In this document: positions 1 to 7,971 of the stretch, in pieces | Position numbering within the stretch: the stretch's first letter is position 1 | Layout: each line of letters begins with the position of its first letter | From: Bacillota bacterium | Lineage (GTDB): Bacteria > Bacillota > Clostridia > Christensenellales > Aristaeellaceae | Length of the DNA: 33,573 nt | NCBI GenBank assembly: GCA_029548395.1 | Contig: JAKPNM010000131.1 | Location: 1 to 33,573, forward strand | Reading direction: 5' to 3' | Notes under the pieces: generated by a model | What the model saw: only the letters and a program-made list of their open reading frames with translations | The model's database searches: none | Told to the model about the DNA's origin: nothing | Position numbers and translations under genes: made by a program

Positions 1-982
1 CCCAGGCGAGGTAGGTGGCCTCCGTCGGGGAAATCACCGCTTGGGGCAGCAGCTCGCCAAGCAGGTTGGTCAAGGCCGCCTGGTTGTCCGTCAGGTACAA
101 CAACAGCGCGTCCAGCCAGTCATCGCATTCATTATAGGCTGCACGGGTGCCTGCCAGGGCAAAAATGTTCCCGGTTTGTGCGCCGGCGCGCTCCAGATAA
201 CGCGCGAGCATTGTGCTCACATCCTGGTCCCGGCAGACCGCGGTAGCCTGTTGAAGGCCCGCAATATTGAAGGTCTTGCTGGCGGCTGCCAGCATCACGG
301 TGTCTTCCCGGGCCTCAGGCAGGGAGAGGAGGGGCACAAACTCTCTGGGCGAGTAGACAAAGTCGGCATGGATCTCATCAGAGACCAGGCGGGCCTTGTA
401 CCGGTTGAGCAGGGAAACCAGGGCGCGCAGCTCCTCTTGCGACCATGCGCGCCCCACCGGGTTGTGCGGGTTGCACAGGATCATCAGCCGTGCGCCCTGA
501 CGCAGGAACTGCTCTATTGCCTCATAATCCATGGTATAGCGCCCCTGGGCATCGCACCTGAGGGTGGCATCCAGCACCACCCGGCCGCTCTCCCGGACGG
601 CTGCGATAAAGGGGCCATAAACAGGAGTCTGGACAATGACGCCATCGCCTGGGTGCGTCATAGTGTTCACACAGGCGCGCAGGCCGGCGACTACTGTGGG
701 CAGCATCACCAGGCTGCTCCCGTTGAGCGTCAGTTTGTGCCGGCGCTGCCAAAAGCCGGTGAAAGCGTCCCTGTCCTCCTGGCTGGTAAAGGTATAGCCA
801 TAGCATGCGTGCTCGGCGCGGTGCCTGAGCGCGTCGCGGATGGGCTGAGCGCATTCAAAATCCATGTCCGCGACCCACAGCGGCACCATGCCCTCCCGCA
901 TAACGCCGCTGGCTGACCACTTGGTGCTGTTGGTGCCTGCGCGGTTGATTCCTGCGTCAAAAAATGTCCGATCATACTTCAT
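1..982 (-). CDS. MalY/PatB-type PLP-dependent aminotransferase (cystathionine beta-lyase-like), 3' end cut by window
   Basis: About 327 residues of a fold-type I PLP enzyme are visible; the C-terminal roughly 60 residues lie beyond the left edge. The protein opens MKYDRTFFDAGINR and carries the family blocks VPLWVADMDF (near residue 33), NPHNPVGR, SDEIHADFV and SKTFNIAGLQ, whose lysine (about residue 236) should hold the PLP. The last visible block, EATYLAW, fits MalY/PatB. Enzymes of this family cleave cystathionine or cysteine conjugates to a thiol, pyruvate and ammonia, and some have regulatory roles, so the exact substrate is not certain. The ATG at 982 follows a strong GTAGGAGGGG site. 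The start overlaps the stop of the upstream methyltransferase gene by 11 bases, so it is the last visible gene of the minus-strand operon. The long plus-strand ORF across it is a codon shadow. Confidence 0.88.
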   Translation of the reverse strand, partial: MKYDRTFFDAGINRAGTNSTKWSASGVMREGMVPLWVADMDFECAQPIRDALRHRAEHACYGYTFTSQEDRDAFTGFWQRRHKLTLNGSSLVMLPTVVAGLRACVNTMTHPGDGVIVQTPVYGPFIAAVRESGRVVLDATLRCDAQGRYTMDYEAIEQFLRQGARLMILCNPHNPVGRAWSQEELRALVSLLNRYKARLVSDEIHADFVYSPREFVPLLSLPEAREDTVMLAAASKTFNIAGLQQATAVCRDQDVSTMLARYLERAGAQTGNIFALAGTRAAYNECDDWLDALLLYLTDNQAALTNLLGELLPQAVISPTEATYLAW

Positions 983-1577
983 GTTCGCCCCTCCTACAGA
1001 AATAAATGTGATAGCCTGATTTACGGGCTATTAAGGAAACGAAATCAAATAAGGTTTCCAGGTGAACCCTGGCGCTGAGCGCGCCTTGCTGCTTGCGGAT
1101 GACAAGGGCAAGGGTGCCGCCGGCGCTTAGCCTACCGGCGCTTTCTTCAAACAGGCGGTAGACGGTTTGCTTGCCTGCGCGGATGGGCGGGTTCAGCAAT
1201 ATCCAGTCGAAATGTTCATTGGCCTGTTTAAGCCCGTCCGCGCAAAACACCCGCGCTTGAACACGGTTGTGTTCAAGGTTTTTACGGGCTAGGCTGACAG
1301 CGCGCTCGTTAATGTCCAGCATCGTGACCCGGCATTGCGGCTTGAGTTTGGCTATAATCACACCCACCGCGCCCCAGCCGCAGCCCAGGTCCAGCACCTT
1401 GCCGGACAGGTGGGGCAGCGTGTATCTCAGCAGCAGCGCGGTGCCCTTGTCCAGATCATCCCGGGAAAAGACGCCCGCATCGGTATCAAACTGAAAAACG
1501 CAGCCCTCAAAAACAAGGTTCAGGGTTTTCATGTCGTGTGATGACTGGGGACTGGAGGCGAAATACTGTTCAGACAA
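972..1577 (-). CDS. Class I SAM-dependent methyltransferase, RsmC/YbxB-like
   Basis: The protein has 201 residues and matches the small RsmC-like methyltransferases (COG2813 type), which in characterised members methylate guanine in 16S rRNA. SAM-binding motif I is VLDLGCGWGAVG and the catalytic-type motif IV is LNPPIRAGK. The N-terminal run QYFASSP plus GVFSRDDLDKG resembles the start of Bacillus YbxB-type proteins. I use the TTG at 1577 because AAGGAGG lies nine bases upstream and the N-terminal residues align with the family. The in-frame ATG at 1532 has no ribosome binding site. The start overlaps the stop of the preceding pseudouridine synthase gene by eight bases and its own stop overlaps malY, so translation is probably coupled. 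The rRNA target is inferred from family only. Confidence 0.85.
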   Translation of the reverse strand: MSEQYFASSPQSSHDMKTLNLVFEGCVFQFDTDAGVFSRDDLDKGTALLLRYTLPHLSGKVLDLGCGWGAVGVIIAKLKPQCRVTMLDINERAVSLARKNLEHNRVQARVFCADGLKQANEHFDWILLNPPIRAGKQTVYRLFEESAGRLSAGGTLALVIRKQQGALSARVHLETLFDFVSLIARKSGYHIYFCRRGEHEV

Positions 1578-2289
1578 GGTTGACGGCCTCCTTCAGCCGG
1601 TCAGCTTCCTGCGCTGTCAGGACGCGAAAACACCCCGGCGCCAGTCCGGGATCCAGCGTCAGCGGTCCAAAGGCCAGGCGCGTCAGGGATATCACTTCAT
1701 GACCTCTGCTGCCGAACATCCGCCTTACCTGGCGATGCTTTCCCTCAGTCAATTCCACCACCGCCAAACTCTGATCCTGCTGCGCGTACTGAATGGTCAG
1801 GCGCGTAGGCAGGGCGGTAAAATCATTCAGGGAAATGCCTTGCGAAAAGGCGGCGACATCATCAGCGTCCAGACAGCCCAAAACCCTTGCCTGATAAACC
1901 TTGACGATGCCCCGCTTCGGAGCCAGCAGGCGGTGCGCAAGCTCGCCGTTGCTGGTCAGCAGCAGCAAGCCTTCCGTGTCCTTGTCCAGCCTGCCCACCG
2001 GCATACAGCGCACCCTGGTGTAGTGATCAGGCAGCAAGTCCATGACAGTGAGCGCCCTGCGATCACGCGCGGCGGTCAGTATGCCCGAAGGCTTGTTGAG
2101 CATCAGGTGCCATTCGCTTTGCGGGCAATAGGGCTGCCCATCCAGCAGGAAGGTATCGTCTGACGCTACTTCGCTTTCCGGTGTGACAGCGGCCTGCCCT
2201 TTCATCTGAACCCGTCCGGCTCGGATGGCTGCCCTCGCCTGGGATCTGCTAAGCCCGGTGGTTTGTGCCAGAAGCTTGTCCAGCCTCAC
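1570..2289 (-). CDS. RsuA-family rRNA pseudouridine synthase
   Basis: This 239-residue protein has an N-terminal S4 RNA-binding domain (RLDKLLAQTTGLSRSQAR, residues 2-19) and the RsuA/RluB/E/F catalytic block GRLDKDTEGLLLLT at about 99-112, with Asp102 as the expected nucleophile. The later block EGKHRQVRRMF is also diagnostic. The family isomerises uridine in 16S rRNA (RsuA) or 23S rRNA (RluB/E/F); which applies here is not decidable by eye. The start is GTG at 2289, placed so that GTGA overlaps the stop of the upstream membrane-protein gene. The open frame extends further upstream, but only as a shadow of that gene and without family homology. No strong ribosome binding site is present, which fits coupling by overlap. 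Confidence 0.87.
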   Translation of the reverse strand: MRLDKLLAQTTGLSRSQARAAIRAGRVQMKGQAAVTPESEVASDDTFLLDGQPYCPQSEWHLMLNKPSGILTAARDRRALTVMDLLPDHYTRVRCMPVGRLDKDTEGLLLLTSNGELAHRLLAPKRGIVKVYQARVLGCLDADDVAAFSQGISLNDFTALPTRLTIQYAQQDQSLAVVELTEGKHRQVRRMFGSRGHEVISLTRLAFGPLTLDPGLAPGCFRVLTAQEADRLKEAVNLV

Positions 2290-3239
2290 GGCTGTTTTGG
2301 CCGACCGGCTGTAGCCGCGCTTAAGGCCAGCTTCCGCAGGGGCAGCACGGGCAGCCAAAGCACCGCCATAACCAGTATTATCATTATCAGCGTTTTTTCC
2401 GGGAGGTTCAGTTGAATCAGCGTGATGGCCATGTTCAGATAATCCATGGCCAGCATGCCCGACCTCGGCAGGGACAGAAGGTAGCTGCCCAAAGCCAGGA
2501 GGACGCCGGCAACAGCCGGCAGGCACAGCAACAAGTTGAAGGATACTGTGCGGTTGATGATGCGCCTGCGCCGTCTGCGCAGCATTCTGGCCTGCTTCAG
2601 GGACAAACGGATGCCCTGTTTGAGCACATCCTGCTGCTCAAAGGGGATATCGCGCTTCCAGCCGTAGGCGGCCAGCAAGGCGGACAGGACGCCTGCAAGC
2701 CCGATGATGATGACGCCGCCGATAAAACCTTGGCCGATCAGGTCGCCCAGGTTGGAGATGCCCAACATGGGAACAATGAAATCCGGATAGGGAATATAGT
2801 AATAATACAGGATGATGAAAGCGAAGAAAGGCAACAGAAAGGGCAGCGCACGCGCCAGGCGCAACAGCGCTGCCAAAAGCCAGCGAAGGTAATTGTGGGC
2901 ATTTATCCTGCTTTCACGCGGTAAATCATGCAGCAGGCTGATTCTATACGCAGCGGTCTGAAAGCGCATCGGCATCACCAGCAGCACATACAAAGGCAGG
3001 GAGCAGGCCAGGCCGCAGATCGGGGCGAGTAGTGTTTCCTGCCCAAAATGACTGCCGATAATCAGGCCGAGTTGTGTTTCCAGCCCTAAGAAACTTCCGG
3101 TGACGCCGGCGTACAGCAGCGGGCCAAATGCCACAAGACGGATGAACACCTGAAAGAGCAATAAGGCGAGCACCTTGGGCATCCGATGAAAATATACCTG
3201 CCGGGCGCGCTTATGCGGGCTGATGGCTTTCTGCTGCAT
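2286..3239 (-). CDS. Integral membrane protein of unknown function
   Basis: I do not recognise this 317-residue protein. It has about six hydrophobic helices, at roughly 21-47, 75-93, 126-150, 165-190, 232-252 and 280-300. A very basic loop contains a run of six arginines (ARMLRRRRRR, near 215-225) just before the fifth helix. A short tyrosine-rich stretch (IILYYYYIPYPDF) follows helix three. The ATG at 3239 follows GAGGAGG with good spacing, and a convincing promoter lies just upstream, so this gene and the three after it can be transcribed independently of uvrA. It overlaps the pseudouridine synthase start by four bases. No catalytic motif is visible. A transporter, a membrane-stress factor or a membrane scaffold would all be guesses. 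Confidence 0.75.
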   Translation of the reverse strand: MQQKAISPHKRARQVYFHRMPKVLALLLFQVFIRLVAFGPLLYAGVTGSFLGLETQLGLIIGSHFGQETLLAPICGLACSLPLYVLLVMPMRFQTAAYRISLLHDLPRESRINAHNYLRWLLAALLRLARALPFLLPFFAFIILYYYYIPYPDFIVPMLGISNLGDLIGQGFIGGVIIIGLAGVLSALLAAYGWKRDIPFEQQDVLKQGIRLSLKQARMLRRRRRRIINRTVSFNLLLCLPAVAGVLLALGSYLLSLPRSGMLAMDYLNMAITLIQLNLPEKTLIMIILVMAVLWLPVLPLRKLALSAATAGRPKQP

Positions 3240-3266
3240 GGCATACCTCCTCGTTTTCTGCGTTCC

Positions 3267-3295
3267 AGTATAGCGAAGACCAGCCGCTCATTCAA
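3267..3295 (-). promoter_or_regulatory. Predicted sigma-A promoter for the membrane protein-rsuA-methyltransferase-malY genes
   Basis: Read on the minus strand, TTGAAT (3295-3290) and TATACT (3272-3267) are separated by 17 bases, close to consensus. The start codon of the membrane protein lies about 28 bases below the -10 box. The -35 box overlaps the stop codon of the small zinc-ribbon ORF. This is called by eye, without a computed score. Confidence 0.6.
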
Positions 3296-3527
3296 GGCCG
3301 GGGCCGGTTTTGGGGATGGAATGTGCAGAACAATCGACAGTTTCAGCGGTGCTGTCCGATACGATCTCCGGCTGCTGCGCCAGCGCGCGGATGGCCTGCT
3401 GACTCAGCGGTTGTGTGCTCAGGCCCAGGCAGGCCGCACAGGTGTAGCCGCATTGTGGACATACACAGCGCATGTTTCTCTCTGATTGGGGCATGAAGCT
3501 TTCGCAATGGGGACAGGCGCAGCGCAT
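3288..3527 (-). CDS. Small cysteine-rich zinc-ribbon protein
   Basis: This is a 79-residue ORF whose ATG at 3527 overlaps the TGA of uvrA (TGATG), a typical coupled arrangement. The first 33 residues hold three CxxC-type knuckles (C5-C8, C23-C26, C30-C33) with CPHC and CPQC cores, so a zinc ribbon is likely. The remaining residues are polar and featureless (about 40-79). I do not recognise a named family. A weak AGGAAAG lies upstream, so translation probably depends on ribosomes finishing uvrA. The cysteine pattern and the overlap support a real gene, but the length is short and chance cannot be ruled out. An alternative frame at 3343-3585 lacks the cysteine order and is a shadow. Confidence 0.6.
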   Translation of the reverse strand: MRCACPHCESFMPQSERNMRCVCPQCGYTCAACLGLSTQPLSQQAIRALAQQPEIVSDSTAETVDCSAHSIPKTGPGLE

Positions 3528-6355
3528 CAGCTGATACCGGCTTTCCTGAGGTATTCCCCGGTATAGCTGCCCTTCGCGCGGGCAATTTGCTCGGGTGTGC
3601 CTACTGCGACGATCTGTCCGCCGCGGTCGCCCCCGTCCGGTCCCAGGTCAATAATGTAATCCGCTGTTTTGAGTATGTCCATGTTATGCTCAATCACCAG
3701 CACTGTGTTGCCTGAGTCAGTCAGCCGCTGCAATACCTTGATCAGCCTTGAGACATCGTCTACATGCAGCCCGGTGGTCGGCTCGTCAAGCAGCACCAGC
3801 GTTTTTCCGGTTGCTTTACGGCTCAGCTCAGTGGCCAGCTTGACCCGCTGCGCCTCGCCGCCGGAGAGCGTGGTGGAAGGCTGGCCCAGCTGGATATAAC
3901 CCAGACCCACATCGTGAAGGGTTTTGAGCTTCTGGCGGATTTGTCTGTGATGCTCAAAGAAGGACAGGGCTTCATCCACTGTCATGTTCAGCACGTCGGC
4001 AATGTTTTTGCCCCGGTACTTGATTTGCAGGGTTTCCTGACTGTAGCGCTTGCCTTTGCAGACCTCACAGGGCACATAAAGATCAGCCAGAAAATGCATC
4101 TCGATTTTGAGCATGCCGTCCCCGCTGCAGGCCTCGCATCGGCCGCCTTTGACGTTAAAGGAGAAGCGGTTTTCCCTGTAGCCGCGGGCCTTGGCCTCAT
4201 TGGTCTGGGAAAAGACACGGCGGATCGTATCGAACACGCCCGTGTAAGTAGCGGGGTTGCTGCGCGGCGTGCGGCCGATAGGGGATTGGTCAATGGCGAT
4301 GATTTTGTCCAATTGCTCCAGGCCCTCAATGCGGTCATGGTCACCCGGGTAGGTTGAGGCGCGGTTCAAGTCCCGCGCCAGCGCCTTGTAGAGAATCTGG
4401 TTGACCAGGCTGCTCTTGCCGCTGCCGGACACCCCGGAGACTGCGCAAAATACGCCCAGGGGAAAGGAAACATCCAGGTTTTTGAGATTGTTTGCGCGCG
4501 CTCCCACCACCTTGAGCCAGCCGGTGGGTTCCCGCCGCTGCCTGGGCAGGGGGATGAACTTGCGGCCGGCTGCGTAAGCCCCTGTGATGGAGTCCTCACA
4601 GGCCATGATTTCTTCCAGCGTGCCCTGGGCAACGATGTGGCCGCCCTGTTCGCCCGCGCCCGGGCCAATGTCGACCACCCAGTCGGCGTTGCGCAGGGTT
4701 TCTTCATCGTGTTCCACAACGATCAGGGTGTTGCCAAGGTCCCGCAGGCGCTTGAGCGTGCCCAGCAGCCGCGCGTTGTCTTTCTGATGCAGGCCGATGG
4801 AGGGTTCGTCCAGGATGTAGAGCACGCCTACAAGACCGGAACCGATCTGCGTGGCCAGGCGAATGCGCTGGGATTCTCCGCCTGACAAGCTTGCTGCTGA
4901 ACGGGACAAGCTCAGATAGTCCAGTCCCACATCCCTGAGAAAGCTGAGCCTGGCGCGCAGCTCCTTGATGATTTGCTCAGCGATGATGGTCTGGGTCTGG
5001 CCCAGGTGCAGCCCTTCCAAAAAACGCTGGGCGTCTGTCAGGTTCATGGCGCTCAGCTGCGCAAGGTTTTTGCCGCCCACCGTCACTGCCAGCGCTTCCG
5101 GCTTGAGCCGCTGTCCCTGGCAGGAAGGACAGGGCTCCTCGCGCATGAAGGATTCATACATGGCCTTGGCAGACTCGCTGTTGGTTTCCCTGTAGCGGCG
5201 CAGCAAGGTTGGGATGATGCCTTCGTAGGTGACATTGTAGGTGCCGCTGCCGGAGATGCTTTTGAAGTGCACGGGAATCTTGGTTCCCTTGGCGCCGTAA
5301 AGGATGATGTCGATGATCTTCTTTGGCAGGTCGCCCACGGGAGTGTCCATGCTGAAACCGTATTTCTCGCTGAGACCTACAAACAGCATATGCGCGGTGG
5401 AAGATTCATCGCCGGAGCTGTTCCAGCCCATGGCGTTGATAGCGCCCTGATTGAGGGATTTGCTCTTGTCAGGCAGGATCAATTCCGCCGGGATATTGCG
5501 CGTGACACCCAGACCTGCGCAAGCCTGGCAGGCGCCGAAAGGGGAGTTGAAGGAAAACATCCTTGGCGCCAGCTCCTCAATGCTGATGCCGCACTCAGGA
5601 CAGGCATAGTTCTGGGAATACAGGGTATATTCGCCGTCAGGCACCTGCTGGATCGCCATCAACCCGCCGGATTCGCGCAGCGCGGTCTCTACCGAGTCGC
5701 TCAAGCGGCTGCGCATGCCGGGTTTGGTGATGATGCGGTCAAGCACCAGGTCAATGGTATGGGTTTTCTTTTTGTCCAGCGGCGGTGTATCGCCCAGATC
5801 ATATACCGTTCCATCGATGCGCACGCGCGCAAAGCCGGCTTTGGCAGCGTCCTCCAGCAGCTTGACATGTTCTCCCTTGCGCGCGCGCACTACAGGGGAG
5901 AGAATTATCAGCCGCGTGTCCGCCGGAAGCAGCTCAATCGCATCCACCATCTGATCCACCGTTTGCTGGCGGATCTCCTTGCCGCACTGCGGGCAATGCG
6001 GGGTGCCGACGCGCGCGTACAGCAAGCGCAGATAATCATGGATCTCGGTCACTGTGCCGACAGTGGAGCGCGGGTTATGACCGGAGGTTTTCTGGTCGAT
6101 GGAGATCGCAGGAGAAAGCCCCTCAATGGCGTCGACATCGGGTTTTTCCATTTGCCCCAGAAACTGGCGCGCATAGCTGGACATGCTTTCCACATAGCGG
6201 CGCTGGCCTTCTGCGTATATGGTATCAAAGGCCAAAGAAGACTTGCCGGATCCCGACAAGCCTGTAAATACAATCAAACGGTTGCGCGGCAGGATCACAT
6301 CCACATTTTTCAGGTTGTGCTCCCGCGCTCCTTTAATAATCAGGGAATCGCTCAT
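3527..6355 (-). CDS. uvrA: Excinuclease ABC subunit A (UvrA)
   Basis: UvrA is the damage-recognition ATPase of bacterial nucleotide excision repair; as a dimer it loads UvrB at lesions. The 942-residue length is normal. The first ABC half has Walker [10 protein letters not shown] (32-40), a CPQCGKEI zinc motif, CPECG and CPSCQG knuckles and the signature [14 protein letters not shown]. The second half has GVSGSGKSS, the CEACSGDG and CEVCKGKRY zinc module, and [16 protein letters not shown] followed by [13 protein letters not shown] chose the ATG at 6355 because GGAGG precedes it at good spacing and [20 protein letters not shown] is the usual N terminus. A longer frame to 6400 adds 15 unrelated residues. 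No uvrB or uvrC is in the window. The long plus-strand ORFs inside are shadows. Confidence 0.98.
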   Translation of the reverse strand: MSDSLIIKGAREHNLKNVDVILPRNRLIVFTGLSGSGKSSLAFDTIYAEGQRRYVESMSSYARQFLGQMEKPDVDAIEGLSPAISIDQKTSGHNPRSTVGTVTEIHDYLRLLYARVGTPHCPQCGKEIRQQTVDQMVDAIELLPADTRLIILSPVVRARKGEHVKLLEDAAKAGFARVRIDGTVYDLGDTPPLDKKKTHTIDLVLDRIITKPGMRSRLSDSVETALRESGGLMAIQQVPDGEYTLYSQNYACPECGISIEELAPRMFSFNSPFGACQACAGLGVTRNIPAELILPDKSKSLNQGAINAMGWNSSGDESSTAHMLFVGLSEKYGFSMDTPVGDLPKKIIDIILYGAKGTKIPVHFKSISGSGTYNVTYEGIIPTLLRRYRETNSESAKAMYESFMREEPCPSCQGQRLKPEALAVTVGGKNLAQLSAMNLTDAQRFLEGLHLGQTQTIIAEQIIKELRARLSFLRDVGLDYLSLSRSAASLSGGESQRIRLATQIGSGLVGVLYILDEPSIGLHQKDNARLLGTLKRLRDLGNTLIVVEHDEETLRNADWVVDIGPGAGEQGGHIVAQGTLEEIMACEDSITGAYAAGRKFIPLPRQRREPTGWLKVVGARANNLKNLDVSFPLGVFCAVSGVSGSGKSSLVNQILYKALARDLNRASTYPGDHDRIEGLEQLDKIIAIDQSPIGRTPRSNPATYTGVFDTIRRVFSQTNEAKARGYRENRFSFNVKGGRCEACSGDGMLKIEMHFLADLYVPCEVCKGKRYSQETLQIKYRGKNIADVLNMTVDEALSFFEHHRQIRQKLKTLHDVGLGYIQLGQPSTTLSGGEAQRVKLATELSRKATGKTLVLLDEPTTGLHVDDVSRLIKVLQRLTDSGNTVLVIEHNMDILKTADYIIDLGPDGGDRGGQIVAVGTPEQIARAKGSYTGEYLRKAGIS

Positions 6356-6378
6356 GGTGCCTCCGGGACGAACACTGC

Positions 6379-6394
6379 GCCCGCTTGCGCGGGC
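6379..6394 (-). other. GC-rich hairpin with GNRA-type tetraloop in the uvrA leader
   Basis: In the predicted uvrA transcript, GCCCGC and GCGGGC pair perfectly around a GCAA tetraloop (6394 down to 6379). The element sits between the predicted -10 box and the ribosome binding site. It is not followed by a U tract, so it is unlikely to be a terminator. It may stabilise the 5' end or modulate translation. Confidence 0.45.
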
Positions 6395-6401
6395 TGACAT
6401 T

Positions 6402-6430
6402 ACAATAGCACGTCTGTTCGCTTATTACAA
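6402..6430 (-). promoter_or_regulatory. Predicted promoter for uvrA
   Basis: On the minus strand TTGTAA (6430-6425) and TATTGT (6407-6402) are 17 bases apart. The uvrA ATG at 6355 lies about 45 bases below. No obvious LexA/SOS box was seen here, so damage inducibility is not shown. Called by eye. Confidence 0.5.
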
Positions 6431-6431
6431 G

Positions 6432-6459
6432 GCGCTGACAGAGTGGAAACGTTCAGCGC
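6432..6459 (-). terminator. Weak hairpin at the end of znuB, possible terminator
   Basis: GCGCTGA and TCAGCGC form a perfect seven-base stem around a 14-base loop, and the stem overlaps the znuB stop codon. There is no U tract after it, so intrinsic termination would be weak. It separates the zinc operon from the uvrA promoter. Confidence 0.3.
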
Positions 6460-7277
6460 ATCCTGTTTTTGAGCGCGTTTGCCAAGGAAAACAGCAGGAA
6501 CATCGCCACATTGACCAGCACTACGCTGGCGCCGGCCGGGGTGGACAGCAGGTAAGACAGAGACATCCCGATCAGGAAGCTGATCAGGCTGACCAGCGCG
6601 GCGCACAGGGTGACCCTGAGAAAGGATTTATGAACACGCATAGCGGTCAGCGCCGGGAAGATAACCAGGGAGGAGATCAGCATCGCGCCCATCAGACGCA
6701 TGCCCAGAACAATGGTCACCGCGGTTAGCACGGCGATGAGCGTGTTGTACAAACCTGCGCGCAGGCCGGTGGCACGGGCAAAGGCCTCATCGAAGGTCAC
6801 TGTAAAAATGCGCCGGTAAAACAGCACGAAGAGAACCAGCACCGCGCTGCCCAGCCACAGGCTGAGCGTCAGATCCTCCCGGGACATCACCAGGATGCTG
6901 CCAAACAGATAGCTGGAGATATCCGCGTTGATGCCACGGACCATGGACAGCACCGTAACACCGATGGCCAGCGCAGCGGTCGCGATCATGCCAATCGCAG
7001 CGTCTCCTTTGATTTTGCTGTGTTCACTCAATCGCAGCAGCACCAGGGCAGCCAGCACCACCACCGGCACAGTAAAGGCCAGGGGCGCAATCCCCAGGGC
7101 CATTGCGATGGCCAGCGCGCCAAAACCCACATGTGACAGGCCATCGCCAATCATTGAGTAACGCTTGAGCACCAGGCTCACGCCCAGCAGCGCCGCGCAC
7201 AGGGATACAATCAGGCCGACCACCAGCGCGCGGACAATGAAAGCGTAGGACAGCATCTCAACCAACCAGTCAAACAC
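6453..7277 (-). CDS. znuB: Zinc ABC transporter permease (ZnuB-like)
   Basis: This 274-residue membrane permease of the ABC-3 family (ZnuB/MntB/AdcB) is the channel of the metal importer encoded with the two upstream genes. It is hydrophobic throughout, with about eight helices. Family blocks are RYSMIGDGLSHVGFGALAIA near residue 40 and GDAAIGMIATAALAIGV in the middle. The start is GTG at 7277, with GGGAGGGG at suitable spacing, overlapping the znuC stop by eight bases. The longer frame up to 7403 only adds residues read out of frame from znuC. A substrate of zinc rather than manganese is inferred from the Zur-type regulator and the His-rich binding protein in the same operon. Confidence 0.92.
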   Translation of the reverse strand: MFDWLVEMLSYAFIVRALVVGLIVSLCAALLGVSLVLKRYSMIGDGLSHVGFGALAIAMALGIAPLAFTVPVVVLAALVLLRLSEHSKIKGDAAIGMIATAALAIGVTVLSMVRGINADISSYLFGSILVMSREDLTLSLWLGSAVLVLFVLFYRRIFTVTFDEAFARATGLRAGLYNTLIAVLTAVTIVLGMRLMGAMLISSLVIFPALTAMRVHKSFLRVTLCAALVSLISFLIGMSLSYLLSTPAGASVVLVNVAMFLLFSLANALKNRMR

Positions 7278-7971
7278 TGCACACCCCTCCCGCGAAGCAT
7301 TGCCCGTGATAGGTGGCGAGATACTCATCCGGTTTCCCATAAAACAAGGGGGTCTGCTGCAGGTGCAGAATATGCGAGGCAAAAAAGGCAGCGGTGTGGA
7401 CATCGTGGGTGATCATGACAACAGCAATGCCCTGCTCTCGGTTGATGCGCTCAATGGTCTTATACAGTTCCCGCGCGACAACGGGATCCAGCCCCGCGGT
7501 GGGTTCATCCAGCAACAGCAGTTTGCCTGTCGCGCACAGCGCGCGGGCCAGGAGTACCCGCTGGCGCTGCCCGCCGGACAGATCCATAAAGCTGCGTCCG
7601 CTCAGGGGGCCTATTTCCATCAGATCCATCATGGTGCGTGCACGCTGCTTGTCTTTCTTGCTTAAGAACAGCTGCCTGCCGCGGATACCGGAATGCACTA
7701 CTTCCAGCACGGAAGCGGGGAAATCACGTTGGGTCAAGGTCTGCTGGGGCAGATAGCCTATTTCGTCCCGCGCAAGCCCGCTTTCCAGACGGATGCTGCC
7801 CTTGACCGGTGTGACCAGGCGGAGAAGGCCCTTCATCAGCGTGGATTTACCCGAGCCATTTTCGCCTACAATGCACAGATAGTCGCCGGCAGACACATCA
7901 AAACTGACACCCGAGAGCACGATTTGCCCGTCATAGGCAAAAGCGGCATCCCGGACAGAAATCAACTTCAT
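7270..7971 (-). CDS. znuC: Zinc ABC transporter ATP-binding protein (ZnuC-like)
   Basis: The 233-residue ATPase powers the metal importer. Walker A is GENGSGKST (36-44), the Q-loop is YLPQQ, the signature is LSGGQRQR (131-138), Walker B is LLLLDEP (152-158) and the switch histidine is in MITHDVH. These are complete, so the protein should be active. The ATG at 7971 overlaps the znuA stop in TGATG, and its own stop overlaps the znuB GTG. Members of this ABC subfamily handle zinc, manganese or iron; the neighbours point to zinc. Confidence 0.93.
   Translation of the reverse strand: MKLISVRDAAFAYDGQIVLSGVSFDVSAGDYLCIVGENGSGKSTLMKGLLRLVTPVKGSIRLESGLARDEIGYLPQQTLTQRDFPASVLEVVHSGIRGRQLFLSKKDKQRARTMMDLMEIGPLSGRSFMDLSGGQRQRVLLARALCATGKLLLLDEPTAGLDPVVARELYKTIERINREQGIAVVMITHDVHTAAFFASHILHLQQTPLFYGKPDEYLATYHGQCFAGGVCSV

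Noticed and set aside
41-916. 291-codon plus-strand frame at the left edge
   Set aside because: Antisense to the MalY/PatB gene, whose PLP-lysine and family motifs are clear.
4973-6397. 474-codon open frame on the plus strand opposite uvrA
   Set aside because: It is fully antisense to a well-supported uvrA, has no recognisable domain and no good ribosome binding site. GC-rich codon use opens such frames.
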